Part shown: positions 51,694 to 59,247 of the stretch, in pieces
Position numbering within the stretch: position 1 is the first letter of the stretch
How the letters are laid out: the number at the start of each line of letters is the position of its first letter
Assembly: GCF_014191355.1 (NCBI RefSeq)
Contig: NZ_JACHWM010000022.1
Location: forward strand, 1 to 64,000
Direction of reading: 5' to 3'
Source: Methylobacterium sp. R2-1
GTDB taxonomy: Bacteria; Pseudomonadota; Alphaproteobacteria; Rhizobiales; Beijerinckiaceae
Length of the DNA: 64,000 nucleotides
The notes under the pieces: generated by a model
The model's input: the letters and a program-made list of their open reading frames with translations, nothing else
Told to the model about the DNA's origin: nothing
Database searches by the model: none
Program-made: the position numbers and the translations under genes

Positions 51694-52183
51694 CCGAGTA
51701 CTCCTAATTAGAGGCCCGTGATATCGAGAGCCTAAACAGATATACCAGAGGCACAAGGCGGCGCAGATGGTCTGTCCGACATCATACGGTTCGCAGGGAC
51801 GAAAAAATCTCGCACCGCCGGACCGCGCCCGTTCAATCGTCGGGCCAATGCCCGCACAGGGTGGCAAGCAGACCCTGGCCTTTCGCCTCGCAGCGGACGT
51901 TCCGACTCCGACCCGACCTCGCCGGAGAGATCAGTGTGGCCGAAGTGTCCAAACGTAAACCAAGATTATAATATCCTATTTTACTTAGTATTAGGCCAGG
52001 AAATTCTAATTTTAAGCCCAGACCTGTGTCAGGCCGAAAAACAGAGATTTATTTTACAAATCTTAAACTGAATCATTTCGGGTCAGCGGGATTGTGTTAT
52101 TTTATCCTCATCGCCTGCCGGTTTGTCCGGGCGCAGGCGCTTAGGAGACAGCGTGTGCTCTTGCCCCGAACGGGAGCAGAGCC
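51694..52183. other. AT-rich control region of second Crp gene
   Basis: No gene. 51950-52110 is markedly AT-rich against the genome average ('ttataatatcctattttacttagtatta' type runs), probably holding the promoter and possibly foreign DNA. Confidence 0.45.
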
Positions 52184-52897
52184 GTGTCTCAGCCTCAACA
52201 ATCGACTGTTCGCAATCGTCTGCTGAAGGCTCTCACGCCGAGCGATTTCGCTCTGCTCCAGCCGCACCTGGAGCTGGTCGCGACCGAGCTGCGCCAGCCG
52301 CTGATCAAGCCCAACGAGCCGGTCAAACAGCTGTACTTCCCCGAGGTCGGCTTCTCCTCGATCACGACGCAAGGCTCAGGTGGCAAGGTCGAGATCGGCA
52401 TCATCGGACGAGAGGGCCTGGTCGGCGTCATACCGCTGCTGCTGGGCTCCGACCGCACCCCGCACGACCACTTCGTTCAGGGCCCGGGCGAGATGCTGGC
52501 CATCAGTTCCCAAGCGTTTTGTGGAGCGGTCAATGAGAGCGCCAGCCTGCACAAGCTCCTGCTGCGCTTCACCCAGGTGCAGTACGTGCAGACCGCCCAG
52601 ACCGCCTTCGTGAACGCGAGCTACCAGATCGAGGTGCGCCTCGCGCGCTGGCTGCTGATGTGTCACGACCGGCTCGACGGCGACGAACTGCGCCTCACCC
52701 ACGAGTTCCTGTCGATGATGCTGGGTACGCAGCGGACGAGCGCGACCCTGGCAGTGCAGGCGCTGGAGGGACACCGGTTCATCAAGGCGCAGCGCGGACG
52801 CGTCACGATCCTGGACCGTGAGGCGTTGGAGAACTTGGCAGATGACGGCTACGGTTTGCCCGAGGCCGAGTACGCTCGCCTGATCGAGGGCGCCTGA
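52184..52897 (+). CDS. Crp/Fnr-family transcriptional regulator
   Basis: 237 residues from GTG. 'EPVKQLYFPEVGFSSITTQG' and 'VEIGIIGREGLVGVIPLLLG' form the barrel of the group that carries a degenerate nucleotide site; 'LTHEFLSMMLGTQRTSATLA' is the helix-turn-helix. No Fnr cysteines. Stop shares a base with the start of the DUF6894 gene (TGATG). Signal unknown. Different subgroup from 49617. Confidence 0.92.
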   Translation: MSQPQQSTVRNRLLKALTPSDFALLQPHLELVATELRQPLIKPNEPVKQLYFPEVGFSSITTQGSGGKVEIGIIGREGLVGVIPLLLGSDRTPHDHFVQGPGEMLAISSQAFCGAVNESASLHKLLLRFTQVQYVQTAQTAFVNASYQIEVRLARWLLMCHDRLDGDELRLTHEFLSMMLGTQRTSATLAVQALEGHRFIKAQRGRVTILDREALENLADDGYGLPEAEYARLIEGA

Positions 52898-53157
52898 TGC
52901 CGCGCTACTTCTTCAACGTTCGGCATCGCCCGGGACCCGCTGGTCTGGCGCGAGACCCCGAGGGTGAAGAGCTGGTTGACGCGAACGCGGCACGCGAGCG
53001 CGCCCTCACGGTGGCACGAGCCATGATCGCGCGAGATCGGCTCGTCACCATCCGCGACTGGATGGACTGCACGTTCGAGATCACGGACGGGGACGGCCAG
53101 ATCGTGCTGACGGTGCCGTTCAGCGACACGGTTCCGGACGCGGACAACGGGGACTGA
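52897..53157 (+). CDS. DUF6894-family protein coupled to Crp regulator
   Basis: 86 residues: 'MPRYFFNVRHRPGPAGLARD', 'DANAARERALTVARAMIARD', 'TFEITDGDGQIVLTVPFSD'. Full-length DUF6894 with Asp-rich ends. TGATG coupling to the Crp gene mirrors the 50360 arrangement, with an unrelated partner. Confidence 0.85.
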   Translation: MPRYFFNVRHRPGPAGLARDPEGEELVDANAARERALTVARAMIARDRLVTIRDWMDCTFEITDGDGQIVLTVPFSDTVPDADNGD

Positions 53158-53223
53158 GCGGCCTCAGCAGTCAGACCGGGCGTGCCGCCACAGCCACGGC
53201 GATGGTTCAGCCGGCATCGGCGA

Positions 53224-53384
53224 TGAACGCGCTTGTTGGGCAGCTTGAGGAGGCGACCGTGCACAGACGTGAAGGCTCTGACACCAAGGCCGCCACCGAC
53301 GCTCTGCTACGGAGCCTCGTGGTGAGTGAGCGCGTTGGCGCAACATTCCCGGACAGCCGAGCACACCTTGCCGAACTGGCGTAG
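53224..53384 (+). CDS. Possible small protein, 53 aa (weak)
   Basis: 'MNALVGQLEEATVHRREGSD', 'ATDALLRSLVVSERVGATFP'. Coding-like, but short and no ribosome site. Confidence 0.3.
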
Positions 53385-53508
53385 CGTGGGCGGGCCACGT
53401 TGCAGCCGCCCGGAGGCCTCGGTGTCCCTCGTTAGACACACGGCGCCCGCACCACTCCACTGGCGTCTCCTGGGCGAACGTCATGATCGGCGCGATCGTG
53501 ATCTCCGA

Positions 53509-53655
53509 TCAAGCGTGCGGGCGCTCGCCCGGCGCAGTCACCACCGGGCTGATGCGCGTGCTCGGCCCGATGAACAGGTAGGCCCGGGCGTCCTTGGCCG
53601 GCTTCCCGCTCGCCAGCATGCCGGCCAAGGTGACGGCGACGAAGCACGGGGTCAT
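53509..53655 (-). CDS. Family E partner protein, prematurely stopped
   Basis: 48 residues: 'MTPCFVAVTLAGMLASGKPA' and 'YLFIGPSTRISPVVTAPGER'. ATG overlaps the upstream membrane-protein stop (ATGA). In other copies 'PHARSEITIGPI..' follows; here CAC GCT TGA ends it. The remaining homologous sequence continues to about 53440, so the gene has lost its last third. Confidence 0.5.
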   Translation of the reverse strand: MTPCFVAVTLAGMLASGKPAKDARAYLFIGPSTRISPVVTAPGERPHA

Positions 53656-54044
53656 CGCCGCCCGCCTCGAGGTGGGTGTCCGTGCGTGTCGTCATGGTGG
53701 TTCAGCACGTCGGTGAGACGCTGGAGCACCTGCGCGAACTGGCTGGCGTGCTGCGCTTCCTCCGAGGCTGTATCCGCCCGGATCGCCACAGTCAGATCCT
53801 TGATCGCCGAGGTCAGGTCAGCGACCGCCATGCTGTCGAACAGGGCCATGCCGCTCCCCTGCGCCACGTCGCGCGCCACCTCCGGCTTCAGCGCCTCCGC
53901 CTTCTGCGTCTCGATGCGGTAATCGAAGAAGGTCTTCAGGAAGCCGGTGAGCGGGACGAGGAGAGCAGCGGCTGCGGCGCTGACGGCGAGGATGATGGCG
54001 GGCCACGTATCAAGTTGCGGAAGAGGATCGGGAACTGCCGCCAC
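53652..54044 (-). CDS. Phage membrane protein with coiled coil (family E)
   Basis: 130 residues from GTG at 54044 (ATG at 54107 possible but inside the preceding gene). One membrane helix 'AIILAVSAAAAALLVPLTGF', an amphipathic stretch and a helical tail 'ASEEAQHASQFAQVLQRLTD'. Size and location next to terminase suggest a holin- or spanin-like lysis role, unproven. Chimeric copy at 21274. Confidence 0.65.
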   Translation of the reverse strand: MAAVPDPLPQLDTWPAIILAVSAAAAALLVPLTGFLKTFFDYRIETQKAEALKPEVARDVAQGSGMALFDSMAVADLTSAIKDLTVAIRADTASEEAQHASQFAQVLQRLTDVLNHHDDTHGHPPRGGRR

Positions 54045-55203
54045 CGTTCTGCCTCCTGCGTGCTCTGAGCCCGAATGTGTCTTCTGCCGCCATGTCGCTG
54101 GCCGCACGCCCAGAGGCGTGTAGCTCGGCGAGGGCTAGGACGGTGTAGACGGCCACGCCGGTGGTGATGGGCGGCGCCGTGAGCAGGAAGCCGAGTGCGA
54201 TGGCCAGCCAGAACGCGAAGCCGCCCAGGCAGCCGAGCGTGCGGATGAGAGACGTCTCGCGCCCGCGCCGGCCGTTCACCCACAATGCGAGCAGTCGCAC
54301 CATGCCGAAGAACAGGCACAGGGCTCCCGCCTTCAGCGAGACCCCGAACAACGGGTTGAGCTTCTCGACGATGATCGGGTCGAAGCGCCGTTCCTCATCC
54401 TCGGCATCGGCCGCGTACATCGCGATGAAGACGCGATCCGCGCGCAGCTTGCCCTCCAGCACCTGCTGATCGCTCTTCCAGCCGTCGTAGGCCGGCCCCG
54501 TGGCGTTCCGGCCAGCGGTGGAGATGCCGAGCCACAGCGGCTGCAGGCGGGCGCCCTGGGCGGTCTTGATGACGCCGATCACGTCCTGGTTCTGCGCGTG
54601 GACCTCTTCGGCGAGCACCACGTGCGGGTTGAGGCCGTCGAGGTTCGGCGCCCGGCCCGCGAGCAGCTTCAGCACCGCGTTGTGCCGGCGGAAGCGGATC
54701 TCCTCGTGCGTGCCCTTGGCCAGCGTCCAGTCGCGCAGCTCAGCGACCTCGTCGATCGTGTGCCGGATCGCCTTGAACGGAATGTCCGCCTGCCGCTCCG
54801 AGCCCGCGATGATGACGCCCTCGGCGCCGGGCTCGCCCTCGAAATTCTGGCAGTAGAGGACGACGATCTTTGCGAGTTCGGTCTTGCCGTTCTTGCGGGG
54901 CACCCAGAGCGCCACCTCGCGGGTCCAGCGCCGGCCCGTGTCCCGCTCGCGAAAGCCGAAGATCGCGGCCAGCCACCAGCACTGCACCGGCTCGAGAACG
55001 ATGTTGCCCTCGAAGCCCTTGCTGTGCGGCAGCGTCTCACCGAACGCGCAGACATCAGCGACCCGGTCCGCGTCGTAGATGAACTCGGACCGCGGCTTTC
55101 GCGCCTCCTGAAGCATGTGGAGGAAGCGATGACAGGCCAGCCGTTCCCAGCGACACGCCGTCACCGCCTCCTGCACGACCGCCTGGCAGTACCATTCGGC
55201 CAT
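54010..55203 (-). CDS. Terminase large subunit ATPase fused to a phage membrane protein
   Basis: 397 residues from ATG 55203 (frame open to 55365). ATPase with Walker A 'WVPRKNGKTELAK' and Walker B-like 'PHVVLAEEVHA', motif 'LGISTAGRN'. After 'FDPIIVEKLNPLFG', near 54325, it switches to a 100-residue membrane protein ('CLFFGMVRLLALWV', 'FAFWLAIALGFLLTA', 'GVAVYTVLALAEL'). The nuclease half, portal, head and tail genes are all missing, so a single deletion has made this fusion. Not a working packaging motor. Confidence 0.85.
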   Translation of the reverse strand: MAEWYCQAVVQEAVTACRWERLACHRFLHMLQEARKPRSEFIYDADRVADVCAFGETLPHSKGFEGNIVLEPVQCWWLAAIFGFRERDTGRRWTREVALWVPRKNGKTELAKIVVLYCQNFEGEPGAEGVIIAGSERQADIPFKAIRHTIDEVAELRDWTLAKGTHEEIRFRRHNAVLKLLAGRAPNLDGLNPHVVLAEEVHAQNQDVIGVIKTAQGARLQPLWLGISTAGRNATGPAYDGWKSDQQVLEGKLRADRVFIAMYAADAEDEERRFDPIIVEKLNPLFGVSLKAGALCLFFGMVRLLALWVNGRRGRETSLIRTLGCLGGFAFWLAIALGFLLTAPPITTGVAVYTVLALAELHASGRAASDMAAEDTFGLRARRRQNGGGSSRSSSAT

Positions 55204-55258
55204 GCCGGCGAAATCGGGGGTCAGATCTCCTTTGAAGTCGACCAGCGCGAACCGCTGA

Positions 55259-55642
55259 TCAGCGACCGCCCGAGAAACCGAAGCGCGCGTACCGGTTGAC
55301 GGGCGCTTCCTTCGGCGCGGAGATCGGCTTGTCGAGGTCATCGATCGCAAGCTCTTTCTCGGCACGCCTCATTTCGTTGAACCACGAGGCTCGAGGGGTT
55401 CGCCCTTCCTCGCTGATGCCCGTGATCTGATCGACGAGGCTGGCGTAGCGGCTCAGCGCCATGTGCTTGGCCTTTGACAACCGACCGGCGTGCCAAAGCA
55501 GTCGAGCAAGTTCGTCGTAGGTCTTGCGCGCCTTGTCAGTCTTGAGCGCGAAATCGCAGGCGGGCAGCGTGCGGAAGCCCGGGTGCGCGACGACGTTGGG
55601 ATCTCCCTGGCCTACCTGTGCTAGACTTGTTTTAGCGCCCAT
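55259..55642 (-). CDS. Terminase small subunit-like protein
   Basis: 127 residues: 'MGAKTSLAQVGQGDPNVVAH', 'DKARKTYDELARLLWHAGRL', 'SLVDQITGISEEGRTPRASW'. Helical DNA-recognition protein by position directly before the large subunit gene. Divergent from the 55660 gene. Intact. Confidence 0.7.
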   Translation of the reverse strand: MGAKTSLAQVGQGDPNVVAHPGFRTLPACDFALKTDKARKTYDELARLLWHAGRLSKAKHMALSRYASLVDQITGISEEGRTPRASWFNEMRRAEKELAIDDLDKPISAPKEAPVNRYARFGFSGGR

Positions 55643-55659
55643 CGAATCGGCAGAGCCTT

Positions 55660-55836
55660 ATGCAGCACCGAGTTATCGTCTGGCAGAAGCCCTACATGAT
55701 CTCGACGGCACAGAGGTCGAAGAGCGTCTGGATCGCGAGCGGCGATTACGAAGGCCAGAGCATCCAGACCCAGGACCGAACCGAAGGCGCAGCGATCAAG
55801 CGCTGGTGCGAAGCGGCTCGCTACCGCGGAAACTGA
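55660..55836 (+). CDS. Conserved small protein, 58 aa
   Basis: 'MQHRVIVWQKPYMISTAQRS', 'KSVWIASGDYEGQSIQTQDR', 'AAIKRWCEAARYRGN'. I recognise this as a short protein frequent in Methylobacterium-type genomes and phages, function unknown. Beta strands then a helix. Transcribed away from terminase. Confidence 0.65.
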   Translation: MQHRVIVWQKPYMISTAQRSKSVWIASGDYEGQSIQTQDRTEGAAIKRWCEAARYRGN

Positions 55837-55995
55837 ACCGCTCTATACGAGCGGGACTCAGAGACTGTTCTGCGCCCAACGCCGGCCGACAATGTTGATT
55901 CGGCGTCAGCCATGCGATCTACGCAAGAGCCACAATCTAATCTGTAGATTCGTTGATACGACTGATGATCTAGCCCTTTTATGAGGCCGCCAGAG

Positions 55996-56040
55996 CCCCC
56001 ACCTCCCCGAAGCTGAACTGCAGCCGAAAGGAGGTGAGGG
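55996..56040 (+). promoter_or_regulatory. Hairpin that would hide the ribosome site of the 36-aa gene
   Basis: CCCCCACCTCC (55996-56006) pairs with GGAGGTGAGGG (56030-56040) over ten of eleven positions, with an inner GCTG-aactg-CAGC hairpin. The second arm contains the near-perfect Shine-Dalgarno AAGGAGGTGA. The ATG is at 56045, four bases beyond. A translational on/off switch (thermosensor, ligand or protein responsive) is inferred. Confidence 0.6.
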
Positions 56041-56044
56041 ACAC

Positions 56045-56155
56045 ATGGCAAAGGGTACCAAGATCGGCCGTAACGCTGGTAACGGACGTTTCACTACGGT
56101 GAAGACCGCCCAGGGTAAGCCGAAGACCCACGTCGTCGAGACGATCAAGAAGTAG
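56045..56155 (+). CDS. Conserved 36-residue protein
   Basis: 'MAKGTKIGRNAGNGRFTTVK' and 'KPKTHVVETIKK'. Near-consensus ribosome site AAGGAGGTGA seven bases upstream. The pattern GR.AG.GRF..V..A......VVETIK is a short protein I know as widespread in alphaproteobacteria, function unknown. Strong terminator 20 bp after its stop. Basic, probably nucleic-acid or ribosome associated (inference). Confidence 0.8.
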   Translation: MAKGTKIGRNAGNGRFTTVKTAQGKPKTHVVETIKK

Positions 56156-56175
56156 CGGTTGAACCGCACTTCGGC

Positions 56176-56205
56176 GGCGACCGGCTCGCACCCGGTCGCC
56201 GTTTT
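56176..56205 (+). terminator. Rho-independent terminator
   Basis: GGCGACCGG-ctcgcac-CCGGTCGCC followed by GTTTT. Ends the 36-residue gene transcript. Confidence 0.85.
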
Positions 56206-56406
56206 CGATCAAGTTCATATAGGGGCAGCCATCTGGCTTCCGCCAGTCCGCAATTCGGCTTCCCCGTCGCCTTCTCTGCCCGTCGCGGTCGAACTCATCG
56301 GACGAATCCCCGGCAGAACCAGGGATCTGTGGACCGCCTCCCCGGTCGAAATTGACTCGCGTCAGAATGAGAACAAAAAAAGAACATCGCTCACGGGAGG
56401 ATCGCT

Positions 56407-56745
56407 GTGCCCGCCGCTCACCCCGACCTCTGCACGCCCGAGACCACTGAGTTCATCGTGCTGCTGCCTGCGGCCGTGGTGGAGGATGAAGAGCGCCGAG
56501 AGAACCTGCTCGATGGCCTTGAGGCAGCGTTTCCAGGCTCGACGTTCCGCGCCGTTCAGTCCGAAAGCCTGCGCAATCCCGAAGGGGAACGACTTGTGAT
56601 CAATGAGCCGCTCGTCGTTCCGATGATGGGCGATGCGAACACCGGAATTCCCGAACCAATCCGCCGCCGGCCCTCCGAAGATCGCATGCACGACATGATG
56701 GCGACGCTGCGGGCTCTGCTCAGCGACGCAGCGAACCTGCACTGA
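56407..56745 (+). CDS. Hypothetical protein, 112 aa
   Basis: GTG start after GGGAGG. 'PETTEFIVLLPAAVVEDEER', 'ERLVINEPLVVPMMGDANTG', 'MHDMMATLRALLSDA'. Soluble acidic protein. Its 3' end overlaps the convergent HNH gene by 26 bp. No known family. Confidence 0.7.
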   Translation: MPAAHPDLCTPETTEFIVLLPAAVVEDEERRENLLDGLEAAFPGSTFRAVQSESLRNPEGERLVINEPLVVPMMGDANTGIPEPIRRRPSEDRMHDMMATLRALLSDAANLH

Positions 56746-57115
56746 ACCGTGCCGGCCTTTCCGATGGATCGTCGCACCAGAGCGGCAGCAGATAGATCTG
56801 CCCGTGCTCGCGTGCGTAGACCTGCATCGCCGCCTTCAGGCCGTTGTGGCAGCCCCAGCAGAGGCTCTGCAGGTTGGCCACTTTCAGCCGGTCCCCGCCG
56901 TCCTCAATCGGTATCTTGTGGTCGACCGCATCGGCGAGCCGCTGTCGGCCTTCCTGGGCGCAGAAGACACAGAACGGGTGGCGTCGCCGATGCCGCTCCG
57001 ATGTCTTCCGCCAGAGGTTGTCGTAGCCCCTTCCCGCCGTCTTCGGTCTTTCAGGCTCCGGCGCTCGCACGACCCGAGCCGCTGGCGTGGCTCGTCGGCC
57101 GAGGATCGTCGGCAC
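56720..57115 (-). CDS. Phage HNH endonuclease
   Basis: 131 residues from GTG at 57115 (GGAG upstream; frame open to 57181). 'AGRGYDNLWRKTSERHRRRH' then zinc pair 'CVFC', 'DAVDHKIPIEDGGDRLKVAN' (DH motif) and 'LQSLCWGCHNGLKA' (CxxCH). All HNH residues are present. Phage HNH proteins near terminase help packaging or cos cleavage. Likely active. Confidence 0.88.
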   Translation of the reverse strand: MPTILGRRATPAARVVRAPEPERPKTAGRGYDNLWRKTSERHRRRHPFCVFCAQEGRQRLADAVDHKIPIEDGGDRLKVANLQSLCWGCHNGLKAAMQVYAREHGQIYLLPLWCDDPSERPARFSAGSLRR

Positions 57116-57296
57116 CGGCTGTTCTCCGCTCACAGTTCGGGATGTGGGGAATGGGATACCGGCGTTCCGGGAAATGGGCAACCGGAATTTTACGAGTCAT
57201 CTCAATGCGTTGGTTGAAAATCGTCATGCAACCGATTCTCAGTTCGATAGATAAAACCTATTGTGCGACATTCTGTCATAGGAGTTTTCTATCGCG

Positions 57297-57800
57297 ATGA
57301 GCATGCGTTCGCTGACCCGGAAAGAGAGCATCGCCCTAGCGCTGATCCAGGAAAGCATCGTGAACCAGCAGCCGTGCCCCTCGCTGAGCGAGATCGCGGA
57401 AGCCATGGGCATGCGAAGCCGCTCCGGACCGCACCGGCTGGTGAATGGGCTGATCGAGAAAGGCTTTCTGGTCCGGAAAGGACACGGCCTGCGGCTAGTC
57501 GAATTGCCAGAAGCCGGCCCGCCGGTGGCGATCGTCGAGAAGGAGGTGGTTCGCCACGTGCTGCAGCCGGTCCCCATGCCGGTGCGCGAGCCTGTCGTCT
57601 CTCCGCATCCGCCAAAGGATCAGGCGAAGCTGGCCGCCACCCGGCGCAAGCGGACCTACGTCGTGGAATTGGAGCGCGACGTGAACCGGCGGCTGCAGAC
57701 CATTTCCGAGAACGCCGGCATTCCGGCTGAGGCAATTATCTCGCAGGCGCTGCGGGCCTGGATCATGGATGCGGAAGCGGATGAGACGGGGGATAGCTGA
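57297..57800 (+). CDS. LexA-type winged-helix protein without peptidase domain
   Basis: 167 residues. N-terminal 'LTRKESIALALIQESIVNQQ', 'PSLSEIAEAMGMRSRSGPHR' and 'LVNGLIEKGFLVRKGHGLRL' match the LexA DNA-binding domain. Instead of the Ser/Lys peptidase there is a linker and 'RTYVVELERDVNRRLQTISE', resembling a ribbon-helix-helix end. Upstream 57210-57296 is AT-rich with a likely promoter and GACATTCTGTC near 57270. A phage regulator that cannot self-cleave. Confidence 0.75.
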   Translation: MSMRSLTRKESIALALIQESIVNQQPCPSLSEIAEAMGMRSRSGPHRLVNGLIEKGFLVRKGHGLRLVELPEAGPPVAIVEKEVVRHVLQPVPMPVREPVVSPHPPKDQAKLAATRRKRTYVVELERDVNRRLQTISENAGIPAEAIISQALRAWIMDAEADETGDS

Positions 57801-57923
57801 TGCCAGGCCCGGGCGCAGTAACGACACCGCCGCGCCCTCGTGCAAACATCTTCCTTGGGCGAGTGATCAACGTCGGCGAATCAGATCGCCGCGCCTGATA
57901 TCTTCAGCGGAGCTAGAGCGGCG

Positions 57924-58280
57924 ATGCTCGTTATTACCATTTTCGACGATCGACAGGACGACTTCTGGCGTCAAACGCTCGCACAGGGCGTGGGCAACCA
58001 AAAAGCCTTCTTAGCTAAATACGAAGCCTTCGTTAAAGGCATGCAGGCTGACGCCGCGCATCTGCCGCAGGCAGAGCAGGATGCCATATTTGGCAGAGTC
58101 GTCGCCAGGAACGCTGAATATATGGCTCTAGCACAGGTCGATCGAGAAGCGCTGAAGGCCAAGCTGGGTATGCCAAACTCTTTCAATGGCCCGAATAGCC
58201 TTGGGAAGGTAGCCGCAGAAACCGCAGTCCGCGCAACTGTGTGGAACAGCGTGGGGGCTCTCTTTCGGCTGTTTCGATAA
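57924..58280 (+). CDS. Hypothetical protein, 118 aa
   Basis: 'MLVITIFDDRQDDFWRQTLA', 'EAFVKGMQADAAHLPQAEQD'. Helical. Codon use AT-richer than flanks. Convergent with the following minus-strand genes. No known family. Confidence 0.6.
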   Translation: MLVITIFDDRQDDFWRQTLAQGVGNQKAFLAKYEAFVKGMQADAAHLPQAEQDAIFGRVVARNAEYMALAQVDREALKAKLGMPNSFNGPNSLGKVAAETAVRATVWNSVGALFRLFR

Positions 58281-58301
58281 TTCTCCGCGCGTAAATGAGA
58301 A

Positions 58302-58331
58302 ACGGCCGCAGCGGTGAACCGTCGCGGCCGT
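58302..58331. terminator. Hairpin between convergent genes
   Basis: ACGGCCGC-N14-GCGGCCGT, eight-bp perfect arms, no T run. Possible bidirectional terminator. Confidence 0.5.
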
Positions 58332-58342
58332 GATGGGTCTAG

Positions 58343-58540
58343 TCAGCGCGGTTCAGGGCCGGGCAAATCCCAACCCGGAGAGCGCTCTGGCCCCTTCGAC
58401 TTTTCCGGCGCCATTTCCTTCTGAATAAAGCCGAGCGCCTCGCCGAGGGTGTTGAACGCCGCAAGCGGTCGCGGATCGAGGCCGAACACCGCGAAGCCGC
58501 CGTGCTCGCAGGCGTGGATGTGGAGATCGCGGCGAGACAT
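58343..58540 (-). CDS. Hypothetical protein, 65 aa
   Basis: 'MSRRDLHIHACEHGGFAVFG', 'LAAFNTLGEALGFIQKEM'. ATG at 58540 overlaps the HU gene stop by one base pair set (ATGA), so the two are coupled. Small globular protein, unknown. Confidence 0.6.
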   Translation of the reverse strand: MSRRDLHIHACEHGGFAVFGLDPRPLAAFNTLGEALGFIQKEMAPEKSKGPERSPGWDLPGPEPR

Positions 58541-58812
58541 CACGCCACCGCGTCGGCGAGCGCCTTGGACGCCTTGAACTTCGCGACCTTCCGGGCCGGA
58601 GAATGGAAGGGCTGCTTCGTCGCCGGACTGATGCCCGAGCGCGCTGCCTGCGCCTTCACCTTGAACGCGCCGACTTCCGGGATCGTGATATCCCGCCCGC
58701 TGCGCAATTCGACGTGGATCAGATCCGTCAGCGCCGCCAGCATCGCGCCGGCCTTGCCCTTCGTCACACCCGCCTGCTCGGCAATGTGCGCGGCGATCTC
58801 ATTCTTGGTCAT
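58540..58812 (-). CDS. HU-family DNA-binding protein
   Basis: 90 residues from ATG 58812. 'MTKNEIAAHIAEQAGVTKGK', 'RDITIPEVGAFKVKAQAARS', 'PATKQPFHSPARKVAKFKAS' is the HU/IHF fold with the DNA-wrapping arm. Exact family length. In this setting probably a phage nucleoid or integration co-factor. Confidence 0.92.
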   Translation of the reverse strand: MTKNEIAAHIAEQAGVTKGKAGAMLAALTDLIHVELRSGRDITIPEVGAFKVKAQAARSGISPATKQPFHSPARKVAKFKASKALADAVA

Positions 58813-59082
58813 CGTTGCACCTTTCCAGGCCTCACAACCGAGGCACGGGCGGAACGTGGCGCGCAGCACTCACCAAGTAAAGCACGCGCGCGACGCCGAG
58901 AGTGGAATTCCTTGGGGCAAATCCGGTGTTTCGCCAGCAGGGGCTTTATCCAGGCCCTTCCGCGCCGCGATCGCGTGCAGAAGTAAAACGGCCTACGGGA
59001 GCCCGGTGATGGTGGACCACGTCCGCACCCTTCCAATCTTCGGAAAATAGAGTCAGATTTCAGGCGCTGGAGAAGCGCTGCG

Positions 59083-59247
59083 ATGTTGGCAAAGTTTGGG
59101 ATTCTGAACGGTATCGGCGCTGTAGCCGCGTTGGCTGCGCTCCACATCGTTGAACCACAAACGGCCGGCGGGCAGAGTTTGTTGGTGGTCTTAGTTTTGA
59201 TTTTAGTGAACGGAATTGGAGCAATGACATGGCCAAGAAAGCTATAG
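59083..59247 (+). CDS. Small membrane protein, 54 aa
   Basis: 'MLAKFGILNGIGAVAALAAL' and 'SLLVVLVLILVNGIGAMTWP' give two hydrophobic helices. Overlaps the next gene by 19 bp, so the two are coupled. AT-rich. No family. May insert together with the downstream exported protein. Confidence 0.55.
   Translation: MLAKFGILNGIGAVAALAALHIVEPQTAGGQSLLVVLVLILVNGIGAMTWPRKL

Noticed and set aside
53977..55299. Plus-strand frames opposite the terminase
   Set aside because: Shadow of the terminase, which has Walker motifs in the other strand.
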